Origin: Knoellia sp. Soil729
GTDB taxonomy: Bacteria > Actinomycetota > Actinomycetes > Actinomycetales > Dermatophilaceae
DNA length: 64,000 nt
NCBI RefSeq assembly: GCF_001427985.1
Contig: NZ_LMSA01000005.1
Span: 62,001-126,000, forward strand
Direction of reading: 5' to 3'
Each line of letters opens with the position of its first letter. The stretch's first letter is position 1. Made by a program: the position numbers and the translations under genes. Shown here in pieces: positions 45,536 to 54,268 of this stretch. The notes under the pieces are model-generated. The model worked only from the letters and a program-made list of their open reading frames with translations. It made no database searches and had not been told where the DNA came from.

Positions 45536-46257
45536 GCGGACGCCTCCTGCTCGGAGGCCCTCGAGGCCCGGATGACCACGAGCTCCTCGACATCCTGCTC
45601 GCCCAAGCCGAGCCCACGGGCGCGGATCAGCTCGGCGCGTGCGCGCATCACCGGGCCGAAGGGCACGCGTTCACGCCGGACGACCGCGACGTCGAGCCCT
45701 TGGCGTCGCAGGCGCCGGACCGATCGTGCGTGGTCCGCCACGGCGGACTGCACCAGGAGCAGGCTCCCGCCGGGCCGCAGCCGATCCGCAGCTCCGGCGC
45801 AGATCCGGTCCAGCAGCCGGCGTCCGTCGACGCCGGCGTCCCAGCACCGCGAGACCGTGTGCCGGGGCAGCCGGTCGCTGTGGCCCGGCACGTAGGGCGG
45901 GTTGCTCAGCACCACGTCGAACTGCTGGCCGGGCAGCAGCGCCTCGAACAGGTCACCGCGCAGGACCCTCGCGGTCACGCCATGTCGCCGGCTGTTGAGC
46001 CATGCGTTGGCTGCCGACCGCAGGGAGATGTCCACCGCGGTGACGCTGGCGGCACCCTCGAGCCCGGCGGCGACCGCCAGGGCCCCGGTGCCCGTGCAGA
46101 GGTCGAGCACGTCGGCGCCGGAGGCGAGGTCGAGCTCACGCAGCGTGTCGGCGAGCAGCCAGGTGTCGGCCTGCACCGGGTAGCACCCCGGTAGGCGGAT
46201 CAGCGTGGGGCGGCTCGGTGCGGGGCTGGCAGTGACGGCAGCGAGGTTGGCGCTCAT
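45532..46257 (-). CDS. HemK2/MTQ2-type class I SAM-dependent methyltransferase
   Basis: This encodes 241 residues. The SAM motif I reads VLDLCTGTGALAVAA (about 50-65), the acidic motif II VTAVDIS, and the catalytic NPPY motif lies in VVLSNPPYVPGHSD, as in N5-glutamine and HemK2-type methyltransferases. The target could be a protein Gln or Lys or a small molecule. ATG 46257 has AGGAGA just upstream. It opens the four-gene overlapping operon; its own promoter must lie in 46258-46374. Confidence 0.82.
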   Translation of the reverse strand: MSANLAAVTASPAPSRPTLIRLPGCYPVQADTWLLADTLRELDLASGADVLDLCTGTGALAVAAGLEGAASVTAVDISLRSAANAWLNSRRHGVTARVLRGDLFEALLPGQQFDVVLSNPPYVPGHSDRLPRHTVSRCWDAGVDGRRLLDRICAGAADRLRPGGSLLLVQSAVADHARSVRRLRRQGLDVAVVRRERVPFGPVMRARAELIRARGLGLGEQDVEELVVIRASRASEQEASA

Positions 46258-46374
46258 GGTTCTCCTGTCGGGGCAGCTCTGGGGACTGTCCAACGGCACC
46301 AGCACGCCGACGCCGCCATACTTCTCCTGCCCTGTACCCCGGCGAACCGCTTCCCATGCAGACTGCGGCGCAGA

Positions 46375-47142
46375 TCACGTCGCGTCGCTGCGCACGAGCC
46401 GCCGTCCGCCGACGGCCAGGGCCGCAGCCGCCCACGACACCAGGGTGAGCCGCGCAGTCGTGGCGGTGAGGTCGTCGAACAGGTCGTTCCCGAGGATGAG
46501 GAACAGCGCGCTCGACCCGGGCAGGTGCTTGGCCACGGTGACCGCCCACTCGTAGGGCAGCTGGCCCATGAACACCGGCAGGAAGAGCAGGAGGGCGACG
46601 GCGATGACGACGGCCGCGGCCGTGCTGCGCGTCGCCAGCCCGAGCCCGATGGAGAGGAGGGCCGCGCAGGCGAGGACCATGGCCGTGTCCCCGAGCGAAC
46701 GTGCCCCCTCGGCGAGCGGTAGCTCCAGCCCTGGGGCGACCGCCCGGACCGCGAGACTCGCGACCGCCACGAGGGCGGCCCCCACGAGGGTCACCGTTGC
46801 GGTGATGACGGTGCTGCGCACCGCAAGAAGGAGCCCTCGCCGTGGCGTCCACTGCAGCGTCGGCACGATCGCGCCGGTCGCATGGTCGGTCGTGCTCGCC
46901 ACGACCGACCACGCGACGGTCCCGAAGAGGGCGAACATCGTGGTGAAGCCCGCGACGTCCCACGCCGTGCCTCCGCCCTCCTGCCCCTGCCCGGGGTTGT
47001 TGGCGACGTCGAGGCCCGCGACCGTCCCCAGCCCGACCACTGCCAGCGCGATGGCCGCGACGAGGAACCAGCTCGACCGGACGCTCCAGATCCGGCTCCA
47101 CTCGGCACGGCTCGCGCGCACCACCACCGTGGCCGTGCTCAT
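46375..47142 (-). CDS. ABC transporter permease (ABC-2 type)
   Basis: This is a 255-residue membrane protein with about six hydrophobic helices. It starts MSTATVVVRASRAEWSRIWS, as usual for ABC-2 permeases with a cytoplasmic N terminus. Its ATG overlaps the stop of the ATP-binding gene by four bases (ATGA), so the two form one exporter. Cargo unknown. Confidence 0.85.
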   Translation of the reverse strand: MSTATVVVRASRAEWSRIWSVRSSWFLVAAIALAVVGLGTVAGLDVANNPGQGQEGGGTAWDVAGFTTMFALFGTVAWSVVASTTDHATGAIVPTLQWTPRRGLLLAVRSTVITATVTLVGAALVAVASLAVRAVAPGLELPLAEGARSLGDTAMVLACAALLSIGLGLATRSTAAAVVIAVALLLFLPVFMGQLPYEWAVTVAKHLPGSSALFLILGNDLFDDLTATTARLTLVSWAAAALAVGGRRLVRSDAT

Positions 47143-48071
47143 GCGCTCGCTCCTTCACCAAGCGCGCCCAGCACCTGTCCCTGGTGCTCGACCTCACCCT
47201 CGGTCAGGGAGAGATATGCCTCCTCGAGGGACTGCTCCACCTCCGCGAGATGGTGAAGGGGTATGCCGTGTGCGTGCGCGAGCTCTCCGACCTCGCTCGC
47301 GACCAGGCCACCGACCTCGAGCTCCCCCGGTCCCGAGCGGGTCACCGTGACGTCGGGACCCAGCGCGTTTGCCAGATCATCGACCTGAGGCGTGCGCACG
47401 CGGATGCGGCGGCCGCCCAGGCCGCCGAGCATCCCGGCGATGTCCTCGTCCGCGATGAGGCGCCCCCTGCCGATGACGACGACGCGATCGGCGATGAGCT
47501 GCATCTCGCTCATGAGGTGGCTCGACACCAGGACCGTGCGACCCTCGTCGGCGAGCCCCCTGAACAGCGTCCGAATCCAGCGCACGCCGTCGAGGTCGAG
47601 GCCGTTCACCGGCTCGTCGAAGAGCAGGACGGGCGGGTCACCCAGGAGCGCCGCGGCGATGCCCAGTCGCTGGCGCATCCCCAGCGAGTAGCCCTTCACC
47701 CGTCGGCCCGCCGCACCCCCCAGGCCGACCTGGTCGATGACCTCCTCCACCCGGGCGAGCGGAACTCCATTGCTGCGAGCGCCGATCCGCAGATGCGCGC
47801 GGCCGGTACGGCCTGGGTGCATGGCACCCGCGTCAAGGAGCGCGCCGATCTCGCGCAGCGGCGCGGGGAAGTCGACGTAGCGCCGGCCGCCCACCGACGA
47901 GGTCCCCGCGGTGGGCCGGTCCAGTCCCAGGATCATGCGCATGGTCGTCGACTTGCCAGCCCCGTTCGGACCGAGGAAGCCGGTCACCTTCCCCGACTCC
48001 ACGTCGAAGGTGAGGTCGTCGACCGCCGGCACCCCGGCATACAGTTTTGTCAGCCCCTGAACCCTGATCAT
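47139..48071 (-). CDS. ABC transporter ATP-binding protein
   Basis: This encodes 310 residues. Walker A is GPNGAGKST, the signature is YSLGMRQRL, Walker B is VLLFDEP and the H-loop is VSSHLMSE. A C-terminal 90-residue region (IRVRTPQVDDL, LEEAYLSLT) matches DrrA/CcmA-type drug-export ATPases. ATG 48071 has AGAGAGG upstream. It is the first gene of a two-gene exporter operon and is divergent from the MFS gene at 48280. Confidence 0.88.
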   Translation of the reverse strand: MIRVQGLTKLYAGVPAVDDLTFDVESGKVTGFLGPNGAGKSTTMRMILGLDRPTAGTSSVGGRRYVDFPAPLREIGALLDAGAMHPGRTGRAHLRIGARSNGVPLARVEEVIDQVGLGGAAGRRVKGYSLGMRQRLGIAAALLGDPPVLLFDEPVNGLDLDGVRWIRTLFRGLADEGRTVLVSSHLMSEMQLIADRVVVIGRGRLIADEDIAGMLGGLGGRRIRVRTPQVDDLANALGPDVTVTRSGPGELEVGGLVASEVGELAHAHGIPLHHLAEVEQSLEEAYLSLTEGEVEHQGQVLGALGEGASA

Positions 48072-48279
48072 CCCTGCCGCCTCTCTGCGCCGCCGAACCC
48101 GACGCCACGCACGCTAGGCCCATGCACGCGCCCGGGAGGGGTGCGACGTGTGAAGGTTCCGTGCAGATGCCCGCTGGACGGTCACGGCGAAGGACCATCG
48201 AGTGGGCGGGGACTGATGTCGTGGTCGTGGGTGCTGCAGACTGCAGATCACCACCCACCGGACAGGACAGGAGCCCAGC

Positions 48280-50238
48280 GTGAGCGCGAACCAGCGACGG
48301 GCGCCTGTCTGGGCGGTCATCGCCGTACTGTCCCTCGCTGGCATGCTGGCCGCGCTGCAGCAGACGCTGGTCGTGCCACTCACCCCCGACATCCCGCACA
48401 TCTTGGGCGTGTCGGAGGCGAGCGCCTCGTGGATGGTGACCATCACGCTGCTCACCGGGGCCGTGGCAACGCCGATCGTCTCCCGCCTGGCCGACATGTT
48501 CGGCAAGAAGCGCATGATTCTGGTCGCCCTGTGCTGCATGGTGGTCGGCTCGCTGCTCCTCGCACTCGGCAGCGTGTTCGCGACCGCACTGATCGGGCGC
48601 GCACTTCAGGGATTCGCCTCGGCGATGATCCCTGTCGGCATCAGCATCATGCGCGACGAGCTCCCGCCTGCCCGGGTCGGCTTCGGCGTCGCGTTGATGA
48701 GCGCCACCCTCGGGATCGGCAGCGCGTTGGGTCTTCCCCTGTCCGGCGTGCTCTTCGAGCACTTCGGGTGGCACTCCCTCTTCTGGTTGTCGGCCGCCAT
48801 CGGGGTGGTGGTCACCATCGCGGTCTACCTGCTCGTCGACGAGTCCGAGGTTCGATCCCCCGGACACTTCGACTACACCGGCGCACTTCTCCTCTCGGTT
48901 GCCCTCACGTCGTTCCTGCTCGCGGTGACCAACGGTGGCTCATGGGGCTGGCTCAGCCCGGGGGTGCTCGGCTGCTTCGCCTTGTCAGCGGTCGTGATGG
49001 CGGCGTGGTTCCCCTACGAGCTGCGCTCCGGTGAGCCGCTGATCGACCTTCGGACGTCGGCCCGCAGACCGGTGCTGCTGACCAACATCGCCTCAGTGCT
49101 CATCGCCTTCGCCATGTACGTCAACATGCTGCTGACCGTCCAGCAGCTCGAGCTCCCAGAGGCAACGGGATACGGCTTTGGTCTCGACGTCAGTGCGGCC
49201 GGCTTGGCGATGGTGCCGACGGGTCTCGTCATGGTCCTGCTGTCCCCGTTCTCGGGCGCCCTGCTCAGCCGGTACGGCGGCCGGTCCACGATGCTGCTCG
49301 GTGCAGGGATCATGTCGGTCGGCTACCTGTTCCGGGTCTTCGTGTCCGACTCCCTGTCCCAGATCATCGCCGGCTCGACCGTGGTCGGCATCGGGACGGC
49401 CTTCGCGTTCGCCGCCATGCCGACCCTCATCATGGCCTCGGTGCCGATCACCGAGACGGCCTCCGCGAACGGTCTCAACTCGCTGATGCGTGCTGTCGGT
49501 GGGTCCACCTCAAGTGCGGCACTCACGGCCATCCTGACCACGATGACGGTCGGGTTCGCCGGCCGGATGATTCCGTCCGAGCAGGCCTTCACGCTGATGT
49601 TCTGGATCTGCGCGCTGACCTGCGGCGTCGCCTGCGTCGTCACCCTGATGATCCCGCGCCTCACCACCGTCGCCGTTGGTCGTGAAGGGGTCCCGGCCGT
49701 GGCCACGGCCGGCGACAGCAACGAGCGCGTCATCCGCGGCCGGATCCTGCCCGGTGGCGACGTGCCCCGGCAGAACATCGCGATCGTCACGGTCACCCGC
49801 ATGGATGGACGGCCCGTCGACTGGGCGCGCTGTGACAACGACGGTCGCTACTCGTTGGCACTGCCGGGCCCCGGGCAGTACCTCCTCATCGGCAACGCCC
49901 GCGGCTGGGCGCCGCAGGCGCAGGTCATCGAGTTCCGTGACGGTGCCGTCCAGCACGACGTCGCCCTGGCGCGGCAGCTGACCATCTCGGGTGAGGTCAC
50001 GGACGGGGGACGCGCCGTGGCCGGCGCCCTGGTCACTCTGCACCAGGGCACTGGGGACTTCGTGCTCTCCGACCATGCCGACGACGAAGGCGCGTTCACC
50101 ATGCCGTTGCCGGTGCCCGGGCCCTACATCGTCACGGCCGCCAGCGAGGATTCCGGTCGGGCCGCCTCACGCAAGCTCACCGTGGAGACGAGGTCGGAGG
50201 TCGTCGACGTCGACCTGGCCCTGGAATTCCGGCGCTGA
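48280..50238 (+). CDS. MFS transporter (DHA2-like) fused to two carboxypeptidase-regulatory-like domains
   Basis: This encodes 652 residues. The first ~475 form a 14-helix-type drug:H+ antiporter (ADMFGKKRMI after helix 2, VGFGVALMSATLGIGSALGLPLSG in helix 5). The last ~165 residues hold two prealbumin-like (CarboxypepD_reg) beta domains (about 485-560, VIRGRILPGGDVP; and 565-650, LTISGEVTDGGRAVAGALVTL). Each has the typical D-x-x-G-x-Y/F-x-x-x-L-P strand. The GTG at 48280 follows AGGAG by six bases. The fusion is unusual for a transporter; the extra domains should sit on one membrane face and could bind partners or substrate, which is inference. Confidence 0.85.
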   Translation: MSANQRRAPVWAVIAVLSLAGMLAALQQTLVVPLTPDIPHILGVSEASASWMVTITLLTGAVATPIVSRLADMFGKKRMILVALCCMVVGSLLLALGSVFATALIGRALQGFASAMIPVGISIMRDELPPARVGFGVALMSATLGIGSALGLPLSGVLFEHFGWHSLFWLSAAIGVVVTIAVYLLVDESEVRSPGHFDYTGALLLSVALTSFLLAVTNGGSWGWLSPGVLGCFALSAVVMAAWFPYELRSGEPLIDLRTSARRPVLLTNIASVLIAFAMYVNMLLTVQQLELPEATGYGFGLDVSAAGLAMVPTGLVMVLLSPFSGALLSRYGGRSTMLLGAGIMSVGYLFRVFVSDSLSQIIAGSTVVGIGTAFAFAAMPTLIMASVPITETASANGLNSLMRAVGGSTSSAALTAILTTMTVGFAGRMIPSEQAFTLMFWICALTCGVACVVTLMIPRLTTVAVGREGVPAVATAGDSNERVIRGRILPGGDVPRQNIAIVTVTRMDGRPVDWARCDNDGRYSLALPGPGQYLLIGNARGWAPQAQVIEFRDGAVQHDVALARQLTISGEVTDGGRAVAGALVTLHQGTGDFVLSDHADDEGAFTMPLPVPGPYIVTAASEDSGRAASRKLTVETRSEVVDVDLALEFRR

Positions 50239-50321
50239 CGCGGGTCAGGTGGTCGAGACGTCCCGGACGGACAGGACAACGACCTCTGTCCGAGGGGACG
50301 CAGGGCGCACCACCACACGGT

Positions 50322-50460
50322 CACTGATTGCCCGTTCGGCCAGTGCCACAACACCACTGATTGCCCGTTCGGCCAGTGCCACAACACCACTGATTGCCCG
50401 TTCGGCCAGTGCGTCGAACTGGATTTCGGTGCCGCGACCAGCCGAACGGGCCATCAGTGG
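50322..50460. repeat. 33-bp tandem repeat with a terminal inverted copy
   Basis: Two perfect 33-base copies (50322-50354, 50355-50387) and a 24-base third copy (50388-50411) share the core TGATTGCCCGTTCGGCCAG. A diverged inverted copy of about 22 bases follows (50438-50460, CCGAACGGGCCATCAGTGG), reaching the 3' end of the convergent gene. Each unit can form a small hairpin (CACTG/CAGTG, GCC/GGC). No gene is supported here. This is the main content of the 50239-50453 intergenic stretch. Confidence 0.9.
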
Positions 50461-51143
50461 AGGCGGAGGTGGGCGACGACATAGAGCACGCCACACGGGT
50501 CAGTGACCTCGCACGACACCACCTCACACCTCGCATCGCCTGCGGAGGTGGCTGCCCTGGCGACCACATCCGCAGACGCAAGCGCGGGGGTCGGGTCGCT
50601 GCTGACCGCCGCCGCCAAGACCTGGAGGGGCGCCCGTCCGGCGACGAGGAGCTCGGCACACACCTCAGGGTCCAGCTCGAGGAGCCGCTCGAGGTCACCG
50701 TCGGCCGCACCCGAGATCGCCGCCACGATCGCGTCGTCGACATCGGCCGCGCGAGTGTCGAGGTGGCCAGGCGCCTTCTCGGTGCGTCGAGCCGACCCGT
50801 CACCGACGACGAGCAGGGTTGTCCCAGAACCGCTTTTGAGCTCTCGCCCCAGCGTCATGCACTCCTGCACCGATGCGTCCCACGCCACGGCGACGTGCTC
50901 GACCTCGAAGGCCTGGTGGGTGGCCGCGAGCAGGTGGTCGGCCACCCTCAGCCCGATCGCGGGTTTGGTACTGCGTGCCTCACGGTCGGTGGCGTGCACG
51001 ACCACCACGTGGTGCGAGGACCCGACGGCCTCGCTGAGCACCCCGACGCAGGACTCGAGCAGGCCCGGCACGGCAGCCACCCGCCCCTGGTACTCGGGCA
51101 GCAGCAGCGGCGCCCCGGGCACGATGACGACGTCGGTGATCAC
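50454..51143 (-). CDS. LigB-like class III extradiol dioxygenase family protein
   Basis: This encodes 229 residues. The N terminus VIVPGAPLLLPEY matches the LigB-like family block, but the metal-binding His of the usual P-H-P-P-L-L is replaced (P-G-A-P-L-L). Later family-like segments are VVVVHATDR and TLLVVGDGSA. Loss of that His suggests a changed or non-catalytic role. GTG 51143 overlaps the folP stop (GTGA), making this the last gene of the six-gene chain. Its 3' end meets the inverted copy of the tandem repeat. Confidence 0.65.
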   Translation of the reverse strand: MITDVVIVPGAPLLLPEYQGRVAAVPGLLESCVGVLSEAVGSSHHVVVVHATDREARSTKPAIGLRVADHLLAATHQAFEVEHVAVAWDASVQECMTLGRELKSGSGTTLLVVGDGSARRTEKAPGHLDTRAADVDDAIVAAISGAADGDLERLLELDPEVCAELLVAGRAPLQVLAAAVSSDPTPALASADVVARAATSAGDARCEVVSCEVTDPCGVLYVVAHLRLH

Positions 51144-52012
51144 GCGAGCCCCCGGGCGGTGCGGGCCGGCGGGAGGTCCCCCGTGATGACGGAGACCATG
51201 TCGAGCACCTGCCGGGTCTCCACGACCTCGTGCACGCGATAGATGTGGGCGCCGTGCCATGCCGAGATGGCCGTGGCCGCCAGCGTCCCAGTGAGCCGCT
51301 CACCAACGGGCAGGTCGAGCGCCTCCCCCACGAAGTCCTTGTTGGACAACGACACCAGCAGCGGCCACCCCAGGGCCACGAGCTCGTCGAGCCGCCGGGT
51401 CACCTCCAGCGAGTGCCACGAGTTCTTGCCGAAGTCGTGGGCCGGGTCGATCACGACCCTGTCCCGCGCGACGCCCATCGAGACGGCGCGACCCGCCTGT
51501 GCCACAAGGGACTCCACGACCGACTCGACGACGTCGTCGTACTCGATCCGGTGGGGCCGCGTGCGCGGCGTCACGCCCCCGGTGTGCGTGCACACGACGG
51601 CGGCGTCGAACTCTCCCGCCACCTCGACCAGGCCCGGGTCGGCCCCGCCCCAGGCGTCGTTGAGGATGTCCGCCCCGGCCTCGAGAACCGCTCGGCCGAC
51701 GGAGGCCCGCCAGGTGTCCACGCTGATCAACAGGTCGGGGTGCTCGGCTCGCACCGCCGCGACGAAGTCGACGACGCGTCCCTTCTCCTCGTCGGCGCCG
51801 ATCTCAACGCCCGGCGCGGCCTTGATGCCACCGATGTCGACGATGTCCGCGCCCTGAGCGACGACCTCGCGCACCCGGTCGAACGCCGCATCCTCACGCC
51901 ACGTCGCGCCCTTGTCGTAGAAGGAGTCGGGTGTCCGGTTCACGATCGCCATGACGAGCCGCGAACGCTCGTCGAACGATCGCGACCCGAGGCGGAAGGT
52001 GAAGCCGGTCAT
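51140..52012 (-). CDS. folP: Dihydropteroate synthase family protein, FolP2-type
   Basis: This is a 290-residue TIM-barrel protein. The pterin-site signature reads MAIVNRTPDSFYDKG (21-35) and a later block reads DPAHDFGKN. Both are the forms seen in mycobacterial FolP2 rather than the catalytic FolP1 (NVTPDSFSDGG, DPGxGFxK). As in mycobacteria, it lies directly after gpgS (overlap ATGA). FolP2 of mycobacteria is reported to lack normal synthase activity, so a folate role should not be assumed. The next gene overlaps it by GTGA. Confidence 0.82.
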   Translation of the reverse strand: MTGFTFRLGSRSFDERSRLVMAIVNRTPDSFYDKGATWREDAAFDRVREVVAQGADIVDIGGIKAAPGVEIGADEEKGRVVDFVAAVRAEHPDLLISVDTWRASVGRAVLEAGADILNDAWGGADPGLVEVAGEFDAAVVCTHTGGVTPRTRPHRIEYDDVVESVVESLVAQAGRAVSMGVARDRVVIDPAHDFGKNSWHSLEVTRRLDELVALGWPLLVSLSNKDFVGEALDLPVGERLTGTLAATAISAWHGAHIYRVHEVVETRQVLDMVSVITGDLPPARTARGLA

Positions 52013-52989
52013 CGCGAGCCCGCGGACGGCATATGCACCGAATCGGCCGAGGGCCGTTCTCCGACCGCGACCGCGCTGACCTGCGGCTCGAAGCCAGCAG
52101 CACCTCGGGTGTACTGCGTCAGGTCCACCGTGTCCCCCGCCACCCCGCCACGGTGGGCACCGCGACGGCGCTCCGCTGCGGCCAACACCTGCACTGCCAT
52201 GAGCCCGAGCGTGTCATGCCGGTGGTGCCGGTGGGTGCGCCGCCCCAGGTCGACCTGGGCGATCGCCGCGGCGCCGAAGCGGTCGGCGGTGTCGATGAGG
52301 GCGGCGATCTCCACGCCGTAGCCGACGGGCACCGAGAACGTGGCGAAGCTCGAGCGCCGGATCGCCCACTCCCCCGACAGTGGCTGCACGATGCCGGCGA
52401 GCTCGGGGCGGTGCAGGGCGAGCCAGGGGCGCGCGACGAGCTCGGTCACCCTCCCACCCACTTCCTCCTCTCGACCCGTCGCGTCGAGCATCGGTCGGTC
52501 GTAGATGGCCTTGACGAGATGGGTGCCCGGGTCGCTCAGCAGCGGTCCGAGCAGCCCTGTGACGAAATGCGTGCCCCAGTCGACCAGGTCCGCATCCACG
52601 AACACGACGAGGTCGCCACGGGTGACGAACTGCGACTTCCACAGCGCCTCGCCCTTGCCAGTCACGCTGCCGAGCTGCGGCTGGATCTTGCTGGCGGAGA
52701 ACACTTTTGCTCCCGCGCGGAGTGCCATCTCGGCGGTGCGGTCGGTCGAGTCGGAGTTGATGACGACGACCTCGTCGACGAGGGCGGCGACGTCGGCGAG
52801 GATGCGGCCGGCGACGTCGCCGACGGTCGCCTCCTCGTTCTTTGCAGGAATGACGACCGAGATCGTCAGGTCGCCCTTGAGGCGCAGCAGGCCTTCGAGA
52901 GTCCAGTCGGACGCGGCGTATGCCGGCCCACGCAGAGCGTGGGACCCGCGCCCGCCCGAGCCTGTCGCACCACCCACCGTTGCGCTCAC
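52009..52989 (-). CDS. gpgS: Glucosyl-3-phosphoglycerate synthase
   Basis: This 326-residue GT-A glycosyltransferase of the GT81 type shows VVIPAKNEE (45-53), the UDP-glucose/metal motif VDADLVDW (DAD at 132-134), GKGEALWKS and the C-terminal HRHHRHDTL. It transfers glucose to 3-phosphoglycerate, the first step to glucosylglycerate and, in mycobacteria, methylglucose lipopolysaccharide. The GTG start 52989 overlaps the echA stop. About 30 flexible N-terminal residues precede the fold. Confidence 0.88.
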   Translation of the reverse strand: MSATVGGATGSGGRGSHALRGPAYAASDWTLEGLLRLKGDLTISVVIPAKNEEATVGDVAGRILADVAALVDEVVVINSDSTDRTAEMALRAGAKVFSASKIQPQLGSVTGKGEALWKSQFVTRGDLVVFVDADLVDWGTHFVTGLLGPLLSDPGTHLVKAIYDRPMLDATGREEEVGGRVTELVARPWLALHRPELAGIVQPLSGEWAIRRSSFATFSVPVGYGVEIAALIDTADRFGAAAIAQVDLGRRTHRHHRHDTLGLMAVQVLAAAERRRGAHRGGVAGDTVDLTQYTRGAAGFEPQVSAVAVGERPSADSVHMPSAGSR

Positions 52990-53750
52990 CGACCGAACGT
53001 CGGTGGGCGCTTCTCGCGGAAGGCGGTGAGGCCCTCGACGAAGTCATCGGTGCGGAGCAGCGCGTGCTGACCCCGCTCCTCACGGTCAAGGGCTCCCTCG
53101 AGGTCCAGCACTGCGTCGGTGATGGCCCTGGTCGTCTCGGCCGTTCCGTCCGGCGCCAGTGATGCGAAGTGGGTGGTCAGCTCATCGGCGCGGGCCGCGA
53201 AGCGCTCTGCCGCAACGGATTCCGCGACGAGGCCCCAGTCGGCAGCAGTAGCACCGCTGACCTTCTCGCCCGTCAGGGCCAGGCGCAGCGCGCGGGCGCG
53301 ACCGACCGACGCCGCGACGAGGGCGGTCGCGCCACCGTCGGGCATGAGCCCCAGGCCACCGAATGCGAGCAGGAGAGTGGCGTCGTCGGCCACCAGCACA
53401 TAGTCGGCGGCGAGGGCGATCGACAGCCCGGCCCCCGCCGCAACGCCGGGGACGAGGGACAGCACGGGGGTCCGGGCCTCGACGATGGCACGCACCGCCG
53501 ACCCCAGCCCGAACAGCGTCGCGTCGAGGTCGCCGATGTCAGCGTGGGCCGAGATGTTGGCGCCGGCCGAGAAGGCGCGCCCCTCACCCGAGAGCACGAT
53601 GACCCGCACGGCGGGGTCGGAGTCGAGACGGGAGACCTCGGCACCCAGGGTGTCGATCATCTCCGGGTCGAGGGAGTTGAGCCGAGCCGGCTGCGCGAAC
53701 GTGATCCGCCCGACAGCACCTTCGACCGACACCGCGATGCCGTCGCTCAT
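52986..53750 (-). CDS. Enoyl-CoA hydratase/isomerase family protein (PaaG-like)
   Basis: This is a 254-residue crotonase-fold protein. The oxyanion-hole segments are FSAGANI and GVAAGAGLSIALAAD. The active-site region reads GLMPDGGAT, where Asp replaces the hydratase Glu, as in PaaG-type isomerases. The start ATG 53750 has AAGGAAGG seven bases upstream; the longer open frame upstream is DoxX shadow. It overlaps doxX and gpgS by four bases each. Confidence 0.82.
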   Translation of the reverse strand: MSDGIAVSVEGAVGRITFAQPARLNSLDPEMIDTLGAEVSRLDSDPAVRVIVLSGEGRAFSAGANISAHADIGDLDATLFGLGSAVRAIVEARTPVLSLVPGVAAGAGLSIALAADYVLVADDATLLLAFGGLGLMPDGGATALVAASVGRARALRLALTGEKVSGATAADWGLVAESVAAERFAARADELTTHFASLAPDGTAETTRAITDAVLDLEGALDREERGQHALLRTDDFVEGLTAFREKRPPTFGR

Positions 53751-54268
53751 GACTGTGCCTTCCTTGCGTTGGGGCGATAGGACGTGATGAGCAGACCAGC
53801 CGCGGCCAACAGGCCACCCACGAGGGCGATGATGCCCCAGACCACACCGAACAGGTCGAGGCCGAAGGCCTTGTCCAGGGACCAGCGACCGGGGCCGAGG
53901 ACCGCGAGCGCCACAGCCACGATGCCCACGAGCACGACGTACTCGGCACCACCCTTGAAGATGAAGTAGCCCTTGCCCCGGTGGTCGGTGAGCGCCGCCA
54001 CCGTCATGAGGCCGACGAAGGCCATCGCGGCGAGCCCGTTGAGCAGCCCGAGCGTCACGAGGAGGCCGGCGCCGATCTCGGTGGAGGCGGCGACGCGGGC
54101 GTGCAGCCAACCGGGCCGCAGCCCGAGCGACTCGAACCACCGCTCCGTGCCGTCCAGCCCACCCCGCACCTTGTTGAGCCCGTGGAGCACGAGCATCGGG
54201 CCGAGCGCCAGACGCAGGAGGAGCGAGGCGACGTCGGCATCGGCCCACGAGATCGGCATGGCATCCAT
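53747..54268 (-). CDS. DoxX family membrane protein
   Basis: This encodes 173 residues with four hydrophobic helices and the DoxX pattern LLLRLALGPMLVLHGLNKV near the N terminus, then GxGLLVTLGLLNGLAAMAF. DoxX proteins are linked to redox balance and thiol-stress complexes. ATG 54268 shares one base with the TGA of the fgd gene (TGATG), so the genes are coupled. Confidence 0.82.
   Translation of the reverse strand: MDAMPISWADADVASLLLRLALGPMLVLHGLNKVRGGLDGTERWFESLGLRPGWLHARVAASTEIGAGLLVTLGLLNGLAAMAFVGLMTVAALTDHRGKGYFIFKGGAEYVVLVGIVAVALAVLGPGRWSLDKAFGLDLFGVVWGIIALVGGLLAAAGLLITSYRPNARKAQS

Noticed and set aside
50124-50390. Short frames encoding repeated Trp/Asn/Gly/Gln peptides across the 33-bp repeat
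   Set aside because: They are a reading of the DNA repeat, lack ribosome sites and overlap the transporter end.
50322-50460. CRISPR array
   Set aside because: The copies are directly adjacent with no spacers, and there are no cas genes.
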